Notes under the pieces: model-generated | Databases searched by the model: none | The model's input: only the letters and a program-made list of their open reading frames with translations | What the model was told of the DNA's origin: nothing | In this document: piece after piece, positions 1 through 7,642 of the stretch | How positions within the stretch are numbered: position 1 is the first letter of the stretch | Layout: each line of letters starts with the position of its first letter | Program-made: the position numbers and the translations under genes | DNA from: Pseudarthrobacter sp. L1SW | Lineage (GTDB): Bacteria; Actinomycetota; Actinomycetes; Actinomycetales; Micrococcaceae | Direction: 5' to 3' | Length of the DNA stretch: 64,000 nt | Assembly (NCBI RefSeq): GCF_020809045.1 | Contig: NZ_CP078079.1 | Location: 3,844,001-3,908,000 of the forward strand

Positions 1-1736
1 GCCCCCATCTGCACCCGCTGCTTCTGTGCATTCTCGGCCGCGTGGCCGAAAGCCCGCTGGTAGGACGCCTCCGCCTCGCCCAGCCGGCCGCGGGCATACA
101 GGCCCAGGCCGTAAATGGCTTCCGATTCGACGTGCGCCGGCGTCCCGGGTTCGGTGAGCGACATGGCGCGTTCAGCCCAGCCGGTGATCATCGGGCCATC
201 CCAGGACGCCACCCCGTGCAGCACGAACCGCTGCGCCACCTGGGCAGCAGCCTTGGGGTCGCGCTCTGGGTTGCTGGTGCGCCAGGCCATTTCCAGCTGG
301 CTTTGGGCGCTGTCGTTCTGGCCGGACACCGTGGAGAGGTAGCCCAGCACCGAAGAGCGCAGCGGAGAGGGCGGCAGCGCGTCCACGGCGGCGGACCAGG
401 TTTGGGCCTCGGCAATATTCCCGGCCCCCACCAGCGCGTCCACGGCGCGCAGGAGCCGGTCGTTGCGGGCCCGGATGTCCAGGGACAGCCGCGACGCGGA
501 AAACAGGGCCGTCGCAACGTCCTGCCATGCCCCCACCGCGGCCTGGCGGCCCGCGAAATCCTCAAGTTCCTCGACGAGGGCCTGGTCCCCTGCCGGCGTC
601 GCTGAGACCCGGTGCCCGAGTTTTTCGCCCTCCGGCTGCACGGCCTCCGCGGCCAGCCGGTGCAGCGCGATCCGGCGGCTGGGAACGATCTGCTCATAGA
701 TCGCCTCCGCCGTTCCGGGCTCGACGAACACGACGGCGGAGCGCGCCTGGTCCACGGACAGCCGCAGGAGGCCGGCGCGGTGGCCTTCGTCCAGGGCATC
801 GAGGACGGACTCCACGCCGCTGACGGCTGCAACTTCATGCAGTCCGGCGCTGCGGCCCAGCACGGACGCAGCTTCGGCCACGGCAACGAGGGCGGGAGAC
901 GCGGAGTCCAGGACGCTGTGTACGCGTGCACGCAGCCGGGAGGTGGGCGGCAGCGAGGGGAACCAGCTCAGCCAGGTCTCGGCGGGCAGTTCGCGCAGCA
1001 GCTCCATCACGGGCTGCGGCAGGCCCCCGGTGTGCCGGACCAGTCCGTGGGCCGCAGTGACGCTGAGGTCGATGCCGTGTAGGCGCCGGGCCACTTCCTG
1101 GACCTGTTGCGGGGTCAGCGGCTCCATGGAAATGCGGACCACCTGGTGCCCGGTGAGGTAGTCCAGGACGCTGGCGGGGATGCGCTGCGCGTCGGCGGGG
1201 TTCAGGGTGAGCAGGAACAGGATCTTCTTGCCGTGCAGCCGGCGCATGACGAACGTGAGGATGCGCAGGCTTTCCACATCGAGTTTGTGGACGTCGTCCA
1301 CGGCGACCACCACGCTTCCGTGCGACTGCAGCCCTTCGAGGTGGGTGCTGAGGGTGGACGCGTAGTTGACCACCTGGTCCGTACTCAGGGAGGCGAGGGG
1401 ACCCGCAGGAAGGTGCGGGCCGCCGTCGTACGCTTTCGCCGAACGCAGCGGCGAGGTGAGCATCAGCTGCGAATAGCCCGCGAGCGCAAACTGCGCTTCC
1501 CACTCGTCGCCCATGGCGGAAAGGACGCGGACGCCGCGGGCCCCCGTGCGGCAGTATTCCAGGAAGGACTCCATCACCGCGGTTTTTCCGGAGCCGGCGG
1601 GCCCGGTGAGGACCACGGCAGCCACCTTGCCCTTACGGACTGTGCGGAGGATTTCCGCGAGCTGCGCGAACACCCCATCGCGGCCTACCAGGGCAGAATC
1701 CGCTCCGATATCGCCCTGGACGGACCCCGCAGTCAT
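1..1736 (-). CDS. LuxR/STAND-family ATPase regulator, BenR-like (partial, C-terminus beyond window)
   Basis: The open frame starts with ATG at 1736 and runs off the left edge without a stop, so only the first 578 or so residues are visible. The N-terminus has a Walker A motif (GPAGSGKT, about residues 45-52) and a Walker B-like VVVAVDDVH stretch near residue 128. After about residue 300 the sequence is helical and alanine-rich, like the TPR-type arm of MalT/LAL regulators. The DNA-binding LuxR HTH expected at the C-terminus is not in view. The gene lies 54 bp downstream of benD on the same strand. Corynebacterium glutamicum, from memory, has a LuxR-type benR directly after benD, so I infer an activator of the ben genes. 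Another STAND regulator with a different target remains possible. Confidence 0.75.
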   Translation of the reverse strand, partial: MTAGSVQGDIGADSALVGRDGVFAQLAEILRTVRKGKVAAVVLTGPAGSGKTAVMESFLEYCRTGARGVRVLSAMGDEWEAQFALAGYSQLMLTSPLRSAKAYDGGPHLPAGPLASLSTDQVVNYASTLSTHLEGLQSHGSVVVAVDDVHKLDVESLRILTFVMRRLHGKKILFLLTLNPADAQRIPASVLDYLTGHQVVRISMEPLTPQQVQEVARRLHGIDLSVTAAHGLVRHTGGLPQPVMELLRELPAETWLSWFPSLPPTSRLRARVHSVLDSASPALVAVAEAASVLGRSAGLHEVAAVSGVESVLDALDEGHRAGLLRLSVDQARSAVVFVEPGTAEAIYEQIVPSRRIALHRLAAEAVQPEGEKLGHRVSATPAGDQALVEELEDFAGRQAAVGAWQDVATALFSASRLSLDIRARNDRLLRAVDALVGAGNIAEAQTWSAAVDALPPSPLRSSVLGYLSTVSGQNDSAQSQLEMAWRTSNPERDPKAAAQVAQRFVLHGVASWDGPMITGWAERAMSLTEPGTPAHVESEAIYGLGLYARGRLGEAEASYQRAFGHAAENAQKQRVQMG

Positions 1737-1790
1737 GGCCGCAAGTCTACCGGAGCGTCCTGCCCGCCCGTTCCGGCGGGGGTCCACGCG

Positions 1791-2618
1791 CTAGCCCAGG
1801 TCCCCGCCGGCCACCGGAAGGACGCTTCCGGTGAGATAAGACGCTTCGTCGGAGGCGAGGAACACGATGGGCGCGGCCTGCTCGTCCAAGGTCCCGTAGC
1901 GCTTCATAAAGGACGACTCCACGGTCTGGTCGACGATCACCTGGTACCAGGCCTTCTCGGTGGCGGACTCGGCTTCCGGGCCGCGCTTGACCTTCCGTGG
2001 CGGCGCCTCCGTGCCGCCGGGCGCCGTGGCGACCACGCGGATGCCGCGGCCGGCCACCTCCATGGCAAGGGCCTGGGTCAGGGCATTGACGCCGCCTTTC
2101 GCCGCGGCGTAGGGAACGCGGTGCATGCCGCGGGTGGCCACCGAGGACACGTTGACGATGGTCCCCGATTCCTGTTCGAGCATCGCAGGCAGGACCGCCC
2201 GGCAGCTCCAGAGCGTGGGAAAGAGCGAGCGGCGGATCTCCTTCTCGATCTTGTCCTCGTCGTATTCCTCGTAGGGGCGGGCCCAGATGGTGCCGCCCAC
2301 GTTGTTGACCAGGACATCCACCCGTCCATGGGCTGCGAGCGCCGCCTTGACGGCCTGGGTTGCGCCGGCGAACGTCTCGAGGTCTGCGGTGACGGACGTA
2401 GCCGAACCGCCGGAACCGGAGGCCTTGGCGGCCTCGCCGATGCCGCGGGCCACGTCGTGCACCAGGTCCGCGCGGTCCACCAGTACCACAGCGCCGCCCT
2501 CGGCGCCGATGCGTTCAGCCACCTTTTGGCCGATGCCCTGGGCTGCGCCGGTGACGACGGCGACCTTGCCGCCGAACCTGCCCGGGGTCACGAATTGTCC
2601 GGCGTACGGTTCAACCAT
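1791..2618 (-). CDS. benD: 1,6-dihydroxycyclohexa-2,4-diene-1-carboxylate dehydrogenase (benzoate diol dehydrogenase)
   Basis: This is a 275-residue short-chain dehydrogenase. It has the nucleotide-binding TGAAQGIG motif (residues 23-30), the NNVGG motif near 105-109, a catalytic serine at about 158 and the YxxxK pair Y170/K174. The family oxidises and decarboxylates the cis-diol made from benzoate, giving catechol and NADH in the cytoplasm. The start codon overlaps the end of benC at position 2618, so the two are probably translationally coupled. Identification rests on the SDR fold plus the benABCD order; the product, catechol, is the substrate of the divergent catA. Confidence 0.93.
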   Translation of the reverse strand: MVEPYAGQFVTPGRFGGKVAVVTGAAQGIGQKVAERIGAEGGAVVLVDRADLVHDVARGIGEAAKASGSGGSATSVTADLETFAGATQAVKAALAAHGRVDVLVNNVGGTIWARPYEEYDEDKIEKEIRRSLFPTLWSCRAVLPAMLEQESGTIVNVSSVATRGMHRVPYAAAKGGVNALTQALAMEVAGRGIRVVATAPGGTEAPPRKVKRGPEAESATEKAWYQVIVDQTVESSFMKRYGTLDEQAAPIVFLASDEASYLTGSVLPVAGGDLG

Positions 2619-4189
2619 CAGAGGGCGGCCTTGGCGTCAATGGCACCGGCCATGGTTTCCTTCGCGTCGTGGGCGTGCGCCGTAATGACGGCGCGGAGGC
2701 GTTCCTTGTCGCCCCGCTCGAACGCGTCCACGATGTCCACGTGGTCCTGGGTGACGCGGGCGAAGATCGGCGTGCCTGTTTCCAGGGCCGCAGCCATCTG
2801 GGCGTGCACGTCCAGGCGGCGGTAGGACTCCAGCAGCATCGGGTTGTCACAGACCATGAAGAGGTACTCGTGGAATTCCTCGTTGGTACGGGCAAACTCC
2901 TCGGGGTCGGTGATGCGTCCGCCGTCCACCGAGGCAGTGGTGGCTTCGGCGAGGCGGCGGAACTGGCGCAGCTGCTCTTCGCTGAGCCGGCCCAGCAGCA
3001 GTTCGCTGACGGCCAGTTCCAGGCCCATGCGGGCGTCCAGCTGGGCGAAGCTGTCCTCCTTGCGGAAATCCAGCCGGCCGGTTTCCAGTGAAGAGACTGC
3101 CTCGCCGCGGGTCATGGTGTCGCCTTCGGCCTGGATCTTTTCGGCCGGAGCCGGGGCGCCCGTTTCGGCGTCGCCGCCGGTGGCCTCCTTTGGTGCGAAC
3201 CGTTCGAAGTAGAAGTTGGCGGGCTGGATGCCTTCGGTGTCCAGCCACTTGGAAACAGCGTTGACCATGGGCGGCGGGCCGCACAGGTAGATGTCCACGT
3301 CGCCGTCATTGAGGTGCTTCGGTTCGATGATCTGGGTGACGTAGCCGGTGTGCGGGGCGGAAGTGCCCGGTTCGGACGCGATGTAGTCCCAGGTGAAGCC
3401 GGGGAGCTTCGCTTCGTAGGCGCGGAGCCAGTCCAGGCCTACGATGTCCGCCTCGCGGGTGAGCCCGTAAATAAGGTGTACCGCGGTGGACGGCGGGTTT
3501 TCGGCGAGCTTTTCCAGGATGGACAGGAGCGGGGCCAGTCCGGTGCCGCCGGCCAGGAGCAGCAGGGGCCGCTTGGGCTCGCGCAGGAAGAAGGACCCGT
3601 AGGGGCCCGTGAATTCGATGGCGTCGCCAACCGCGGCCCGGTCGCGCAGGTACTCGGACATGGCACCCTGGGGAGTCACGCGGACCATGAAGGACGCATC
3701 CTCCACCTCGGGGCCGCTGCTGAAGGAGTAGGAGCGTTCAGCGTCGGTGCCCGGGACCTTCAGGTTGACGTACTGTCCGGGCAGGAAGGCCAGCGCATCC
3801 CGGTTGTCCACCTGCAGGGTGAAGGACACCGTGGTCTCCGTGTGCCGGTTGAGTTCCTTGATGCTGGAGCTGAAGGTAGCGGCCGCCGTCTTGGCCGACT
3901 CGGACGTGGCCGGGATCTGGATGGCCAGGTCGGACTCCGGGACGGCCTGGCACGTGAGCATGTAGCCCTTTTCAAGCTCCTCTTCGGTCATGGCGTCGTC
4001 GATGAAGTCGCCCGGGTCGAAGGAGCCGGAATCGCAGAACGCCTTGCAGGTGCCGCACGCACCGTCGCGGCAGTCCGACGGGATGTTGATCCGCGCCTTG
4101 TAGGCCGCATCCATGACGGTCTCATAGTCGCCGACCTTGATGACTTTGGTAACGCCGTCTTCGAAGCTGAGGGCTACTTTGTGGCCCAT
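2618..4189 (-). CDS. benC: Benzoate 1,2-dioxygenase reductase BenC with a C-terminal FCD-like domain
   Basis: The first 340 residues are a complete dioxygenase reductase. They have a plant-type 2Fe-2S ferredoxin (C40, C45, C48, C80), an FAD-binding RSYSFSS motif near 150, an NAD-binding GGTGLAPLLS motif near 214 and CGPPPM near 303. This part passes electrons from NADH to BenAB. The protein is 523 residues, whereas classical BenC is about 340. The remaining 160 or so residues are helical and resemble the FCD domain of FadR/GntR regulators: NEEFHEYL, DNPML, a QDH before an IVDAFERGD, and a final ITAHAHD, giving the Asn/His/His/His positions of a metal site where Asp is more usual. No winged-helix domain accompanies it. 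A GGAGG ribosome site precedes the ATG. An internal ATG near residue 358 could in principle give a free C-terminal protein. Confidence 0.92.
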   Translation of the reverse strand: MGHKVALSFEDGVTKVIKVGDYETVMDAAYKARINIPSDCRDGACGTCKAFCDSGSFDPGDFIDDAMTEEELEKGYMLTCQAVPESDLAIQIPATSESAKTAAATFSSSIKELNRHTETTVSFTLQVDNRDALAFLPGQYVNLKVPGTDAERSYSFSSGPEVEDASFMVRVTPQGAMSEYLRDRAAVGDAIEFTGPYGSFFLREPKRPLLLLAGGTGLAPLLSILEKLAENPPSTAVHLIYGLTREADIVGLDWLRAYEAKLPGFTWDYIASEPGTSAPHTGYVTQIIEPKHLNDGDVDIYLCGPPPMVNAVSKWLDTEGIQPANFYFERFAPKEATGGDAETGAPAPAEKIQAEGDTMTRGEAVSSLETGRLDFRKEDSFAQLDARMGLELAVSELLLGRLSEEQLRQFRRLAEATTASVDGGRITDPEEFARTNEEFHEYLFMVCDNPMLLESYRRLDVHAQMAAALETGTPIFARVTQDHVDIVDAFERGDKERLRAVITAHAHDAKETMAGAIDAKAAL

Positions 4190-4277
4190 GGGGTCCTCCT
4201 GACTGGGCGGGCGCGTCGTCGCGTCCCGGGAAAAAGTTTGGGGCGTGCCCGGCGGGCACGGAGTGGGACCTGCCCTG

Positions 4278-4302
4278 CGGCGCCCGGGAAGTCCGGGCGC
4301 CG
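4278..4302 (-). other. GC-rich hairpin between benB and benC
   Basis: A perfect 10-bp inverted repeat (CGGCGCCCGG) with a 5-nt loop lies in the 125-bp gap between benB and benC. No U-run follows on the minus strand. It may stabilise or partly attenuate the mRNA and so set the BenAB to BenC ratio; that role is inferred. Confidence 0.55.
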
Positions 4303-4314
4303 GCGCGGGGAAGG

Positions 4315-4851
4315 TCAGATCATGTAAACGTCCACCACGTGGTGGATGTAGTCGTTCTTCAGGACCACCTTCTTCTTCAGGATCACCGGCTGCGGGCCGG
4401 ACAGGTCGATCGTGTAGAAGCTGGTGCCGAAATAGGTGTCCGTTGTGTTGTAGCGGAAGTACAGGGTGAACCAGTTGAAGCGCACCTCAACCTTGCCGCC
4501 GTCGTTCGACAGCACCTCGATGTCTGTGATGTTGTGGCCGGTGCGCGGTTCGGGGAGGGAGGTGGCCGACGACCGGTCGGTCTTGATCCGGAAGACCCGG
4601 TCTTCGATGCCGCCGCGGTTGTCGTAATAGATGAGGGAGATTTCGTTCTGGGGGTCCTGCGTCAGCTGGTCGTCGACGTCCCACGCTGGCATCCAAAATT
4701 CGGAGTCAGGGTGGTAGCACTCGAGCCACTCGTCGAACTGGCGGTCGTCCAGCAGGCGGGCTTCCCGGTAAAGGAAGGCCCGGACGGTTTCGAGGGTTGC
4801 GATCTCCTCCGCGGTCTTCAGGGCCGGGGCGGTTTGGGTCAGGTTGGTCAT
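4315..4851 (-). CDS. benB: Benzoate 1,2-dioxygenase small (beta) subunit
   Basis: The protein has 178 residues, close to the family norm for ring-hydroxylating dioxygenase beta subunits (about 160-180). These have a cystatin/NTF2-like fold and no cofactor, and build the alpha3beta3 oxygenase with BenA. Visible family features are the N-terminal FLYREARLLDDRQFDEWL segment and the later ARTGHNITDIEV-like region (here EPRTGHNITDIEV). The gene follows benA after a 35-bp gap and precedes benC, fitting one benABCD transcript. Confidence 0.93.
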   Translation of the reverse strand: MTNLTQTAPALKTAEEIATLETVRAFLYREARLLDDRQFDEWLECYHPDSEFWMPAWDVDDQLTQDPQNEISLIYYDNRGGIEDRVFRIKTDRSSATSLPEPRTGHNITDIEVLSNDGGKVEVRFNWFTLYFRYNTTDTYFGTSFYTIDLSGPQPVILKKKVVLKNDYIHHVVDVYMI

Positions 4852-4886
4852 GGGTTCTGCGCTCTCTGTGGTTCCGGCGGGCTCTC

Positions 4887-6272
4887 TCAGGCGGTGACGG
4901 GAACGGATTCCAAGGCTGAACGCTCCTCTTCCTCCGCTAGGGCACGGTCCATGACTTCCTTCCAGTACCCGTGCTGGATGGGGTAGAGCCCCTCATCCTC
5001 GGTGCGCACGCCGGAGGCGATCACCCGGGTCATGCCCAGGGCCTGTGCCTGCTCGTCCGGACCGGTGATCTCATGGGTGGAACCGCGCGTCATATCGTTC
5101 CACGGGGCGCTGGTGGCCCAGTAGGTCTTGTTGCAGGAGCGGAACTCTTCCAGGTCGTCCGGCGTGGCCATGCCAGTGGCGTTGAAGAAGTCCTCGTACT
5201 GCCGGATGCGCTTGGAGCGGTTCTCCTGGGACTCGCCCTTGGGGGCTATGCAGTAGATCGTTACCTCGGTCTGGTCCGCGGAGATCGGCCGGAAGTGGCG
5301 GATCTGCGAGGAGAACTGGTCCATGATGTACACGTTCGGGTAGAGGCAAAGGTTGCGCGAGATATTGATCATGAAGTTCGCCATCTCCTCGCCGTACTTC
5401 TGCACCAGCTCGTCGCGGCGGTCCCACAGCGGACGGTCCTCGGGGTTGGTCCATTCCTGCCACAGCAGCAGGTGCCCGTGGTCGTAGGAGTAGAAGCCGC
5501 CCTTGACCTTGCCCCACTTGCCGGCGTCCATGGCCTTGGTCTTGTTGGCGGAGTCGCCGGCGCTGCGGCGGGCGGTGGTGGCGGCGTAGTTCCAGTGCAC
5601 GGCCGTGACGTGGTAGCCGTCTGCGCCGTTCTCGGCCTGCACTTTCCAGTTGCCGTCGTAGGTGTAGGTGGAGGATCCCCGCAGAACCTCCAGGCCCTCG
5701 GGGGACTGGTCCACAATGGAATCGATCACTTTGGTGGCGTCGCCGAGATGCTGCTCAAGGGGGAGCACGTCCGCCTTCAGCGAGCCAAAAAGGAATCCAC
5801 GGTAGGACTCAAAGCGGGCAACCTTGGTGAGGTCGTGCGACCCTTCTTTGTTGAACGTTTCCGGGTAACCCGCATTGCGGGAATCCTTGACCTTCAGCAG
5901 TTCGCCGGAGTTCTTGAAGGTCCAGCCGTGGAACGGGCAGGTGAAGGTGGTGCGGTTGTCCGTCTTGCGGCGGCACAGCATGGCGCCCCGGTGCGAACAG
6001 GCGTTGACGATGCAGTTGAGCTTCTCGTCCTTGTCCCGGGTGATCATCACCGGAGTACGTCCAATGTAGGTGGTGAAGTAGTCCCCCACGTTGGGGATCT
6101 GGGACTCGTGGGCGAGGTACACCCAATTGCCTTCGAAGATGTGCTTCATCTCGAGTTCGAAGATTTCCTGGTCGGTGAAGATCTCGCGCTTGGCCCGGAT
6201 GATGCCGTTCTCGCGGTCATCGATCACGGCGTCGGCAAGGACCTCGCGGGCATGGGTCAGGTTCTCGGTCAT
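4887..6272 (-). CDS. benA: Benzoate 1,2-dioxygenase large (alpha) subunit
   Basis: This is the catalytic Rieske non-haem iron oxygenase that converts benzoate to its 1,2-cis-dihydrodiol. From the chosen start the protein has 461 residues. The Rieske ligands C92, H94, C112 and H115 are visible (CSHRGAM and CPFHGW), as is the mononuclear iron motif ADGYHVTAVH with D218, H221 and H226. I chose ATG 6272 because GGAGGA sits 8 nt upstream; the in-frame ATG at 6287 overlaps that ribosome site and lacks its own. It is the first gene of the minus-strand ben operon and is divergent from catA across a regulatory interval of about 325 bp. Confidence 0.95.
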   Translation of the reverse strand: MTENLTHAREVLADAVIDDRENGIIRAKREIFTDQEIFELEMKHIFEGNWVYLAHESQIPNVGDYFTTYIGRTPVMITRDKDEKLNCIVNACSHRGAMLCRRKTDNRTTFTCPFHGWTFKNSGELLKVKDSRNAGYPETFNKEGSHDLTKVARFESYRGFLFGSLKADVLPLEQHLGDATKVIDSIVDQSPEGLEVLRGSSTYTYDGNWKVQAENGADGYHVTAVHWNYAATTARRSAGDSANKTKAMDAGKWGKVKGGFYSYDHGHLLLWQEWTNPEDRPLWDRRDELVQKYGEEMANFMINISRNLCLYPNVYIMDQFSSQIRHFRPISADQTEVTIYCIAPKGESQENRSKRIRQYEDFFNATGMATPDDLEEFRSCNKTYWATSAPWNDMTRGSTHEITGPDEQAQALGMTRVIASGVRTEDEGLYPIQHGYWKEVMDRALAEEEERSALESVPVTA

Positions 6273-6367
6273 GGCGTGCTCCTCCATTGGAGATTGCTGG
6301 ACGGATGGTCGGGAGGTCCGGGCCGGGCAGCGGTGCCAGCTGGGACGTTAGGGCAATTCTTCCCGCT

Positions 6368-6383
6368 CGTGACTGCGCTCACA
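6368..6383. promoter_or_regulatory. CRP/GlxR-type binding site upstream of benA
   Basis: The 16-bp sequence CGTGACTGCGCTCACA matches the CRP-family consensus TGTGA-N6-TCACA with one mismatch. It lies about 96 bp upstream of the benA start, in the benA/catA interval. CRP-like GlxR is known to act on aromatic catabolism genes in corynebacteria, so carbon-source control is a reasonable inference. Confidence 0.5.
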
Positions 6384-6422
6384 TCAGGCAAACACCTAGG
6401 GTCGACCAAGGGTGTCTTTATG

Positions 6423-6456
6423 TACCGATAATGACAGAAAATAGGCATTATCGATA
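6423..6456. promoter_or_regulatory. 11-bp inverted-repeat operator between benA and catA
   Basis: The arms are TACCGATAATG (6423-6433) and CATTATCGATA (6446-6456), separated by 12 bp, with a single mismatch. It is the most symmetric element in the divergent interval and much more AT-rich than its surroundings. It is a good candidate for the site of the pathway regulator (the LuxR-type gene downstream of benD or an unlinked IclR/LysR protein). Confidence 0.65.
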
Positions 6457-6598
6457 TTTGTAGCGTCCTTATCTTCGGACCTACGATGAGACAGACATCA
6501 CGCGATGCCGCAAGGCCGCAGGATCCCTGCGCCAGCGTCCCGCGGCGGGTGCAGGAAACCTTCCTGGCCCCAATTCAAAGACGAAGGTGGAGACCGCC

Positions 6599-7483
6599 AT
6601 GACTGAGACCCAAGTGGATACCCGGAACGAGAACGAAGGCACCGCCGTTGAAGCCGGCTCGAAGGCCACCGAACGCTTCGCCGCCTCCGGCAAGCTCTCG
6701 GAGCTGCACGTGCCCAAGGAGCGCGTGAGCCTCCTGGCCGGTGCGCTGATCAAGGCCGCCAACGACATCGTGGTTGAGCACCAGGTCACCTACGAGGAGT
6801 ACAACGCCCTGAAGGCCTGGCTCATCAAGGTAGGAACCGACGGCGAGTGGCCCCTGTTCCTCGACGTGTGGCTTGAGCACACGGTTGAGGACGTCAACTC
6901 CCAGGAGCGCCCCGGCACCAAGGGCACCATCGAGGGACCCTACTACGTGCCCGGTTCGCCCGAGCTTCCCACACCGGCCACCGTCGAGATGCGCGACGGC
7001 GAAGAGGGCACCCCGCTGCGCTTCACCGGCCAGTTCACGGACACCAACGGCAACGCGCTCCAGGGCGCCCAGGTGGAGATCTGGCACGCGGACGCCGCCG
7101 GCTTCTACTCGCAGTACGCACCGGGCCTGCCCGAGTGGCTCTTCCGCGCCACGGTCAAGGCTGACGACGAGGGTCGCTTCGAGATCAACACCATGCGCCC
7201 CGCGCCGTACCAGATCCCCACGGACGGTGCCTGTGGACAGCTCATCGAGGCTGCAGGATGGCACGCTTGGCGTCCTGCCCACATCCACATCAAGGTCTCG
7301 GCTCCCGGCTACCAGCCCGTCACCCAGCAGCTCTACTTCCCGGGCGACCCGCACAACGCCGACGACATCGCATCGGCCGTCAAGCCGGAACTCATGCTGG
7401 ACCCCCGGCCCCGCACGGACGGCGGCGCCGGCGAGGAAGTTGTCTACAACTACATCCTCGCCAAGGAAGGCCAGACCAAGTAG
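6599..7483 (+). CDS. catA: Catechol 1,2-dioxygenase
   Basis: This intradiol ring-cleaving dioxygenase converts catechol to cis,cis-muconate with non-haem Fe(III). The start at ATG 6599 gives 294 residues and has an AAGGTGG ribosome site 8-9 nt upstream; the longer GTG start at 6587 would overlap that site. The iron ligands appear to be Y170 (in GFYSQY), Y204 (PYQIP), H228 and H230 (RPAHIHI). The conserved EGPYYVPGSP lies at 113-122. The helical dimerisation region occupies the N-terminal third. The gene is divergent from benA and is followed by a strong terminator, so it seems to be monocistronic. Confidence 0.95.
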   Translation: MTETQVDTRNENEGTAVEAGSKATERFAASGKLSELHVPKERVSLLAGALIKAANDIVVEHQVTYEEYNALKAWLIKVGTDGEWPLFLDVWLEHTVEDVNSQERPGTKGTIEGPYYVPGSPELPTPATVEMRDGEEGTPLRFTGQFTDTNGNALQGAQVEIWHADAAGFYSQYAPGLPEWLFRATVKADDEGRFEINTMRPAPYQIPTDGACGQLIEAAGWHAWRPAHIHIKVSAPGYQPVTQQLYFPGDPHNADDIASAVKPELMLDPRPRTDGGAGEEVVYNYILAKEGQTK

Positions 7484-7526
7484 GAATTCCTGCTGACAGC
7501 CGGCGCCGGGTGTTGCCCGGCACCGG

Positions 7527-7567
7527 AGGCGCCCCGGGATGCACGCGCTCCCGGGGCGCCTGTATTT
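7527..7567 (+). terminator. Rho-independent terminator after catA
   Basis: A perfect 13-bp stem (AGGCGCCCCGGGA at 7527-7539 with its complement at 7549-7561) and a 9-nt loop are followed by GTATTTT. It separates catA from benE. Confidence 0.8.
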
Positions 7568-7642
7568 TGGGCACCCGCTTTTCGTGACCGTTTGCCTTTC
7601 ATGACCGTTTGCCGCCCTCTGCCGATGCCGCCAGGAGCCAGG

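Noticed and set aside
1107..2825. A long plus-strand ORF of 572 codons
   Set aside because: It is antisense to the LuxR-type gene and benD and has no recognisable domain; high GC makes such shadow ORFs common.
4971..6431. A plus-strand ORF of 486 codons
   Set aside because: It is antisense to benA with no ribosome site or family motif.
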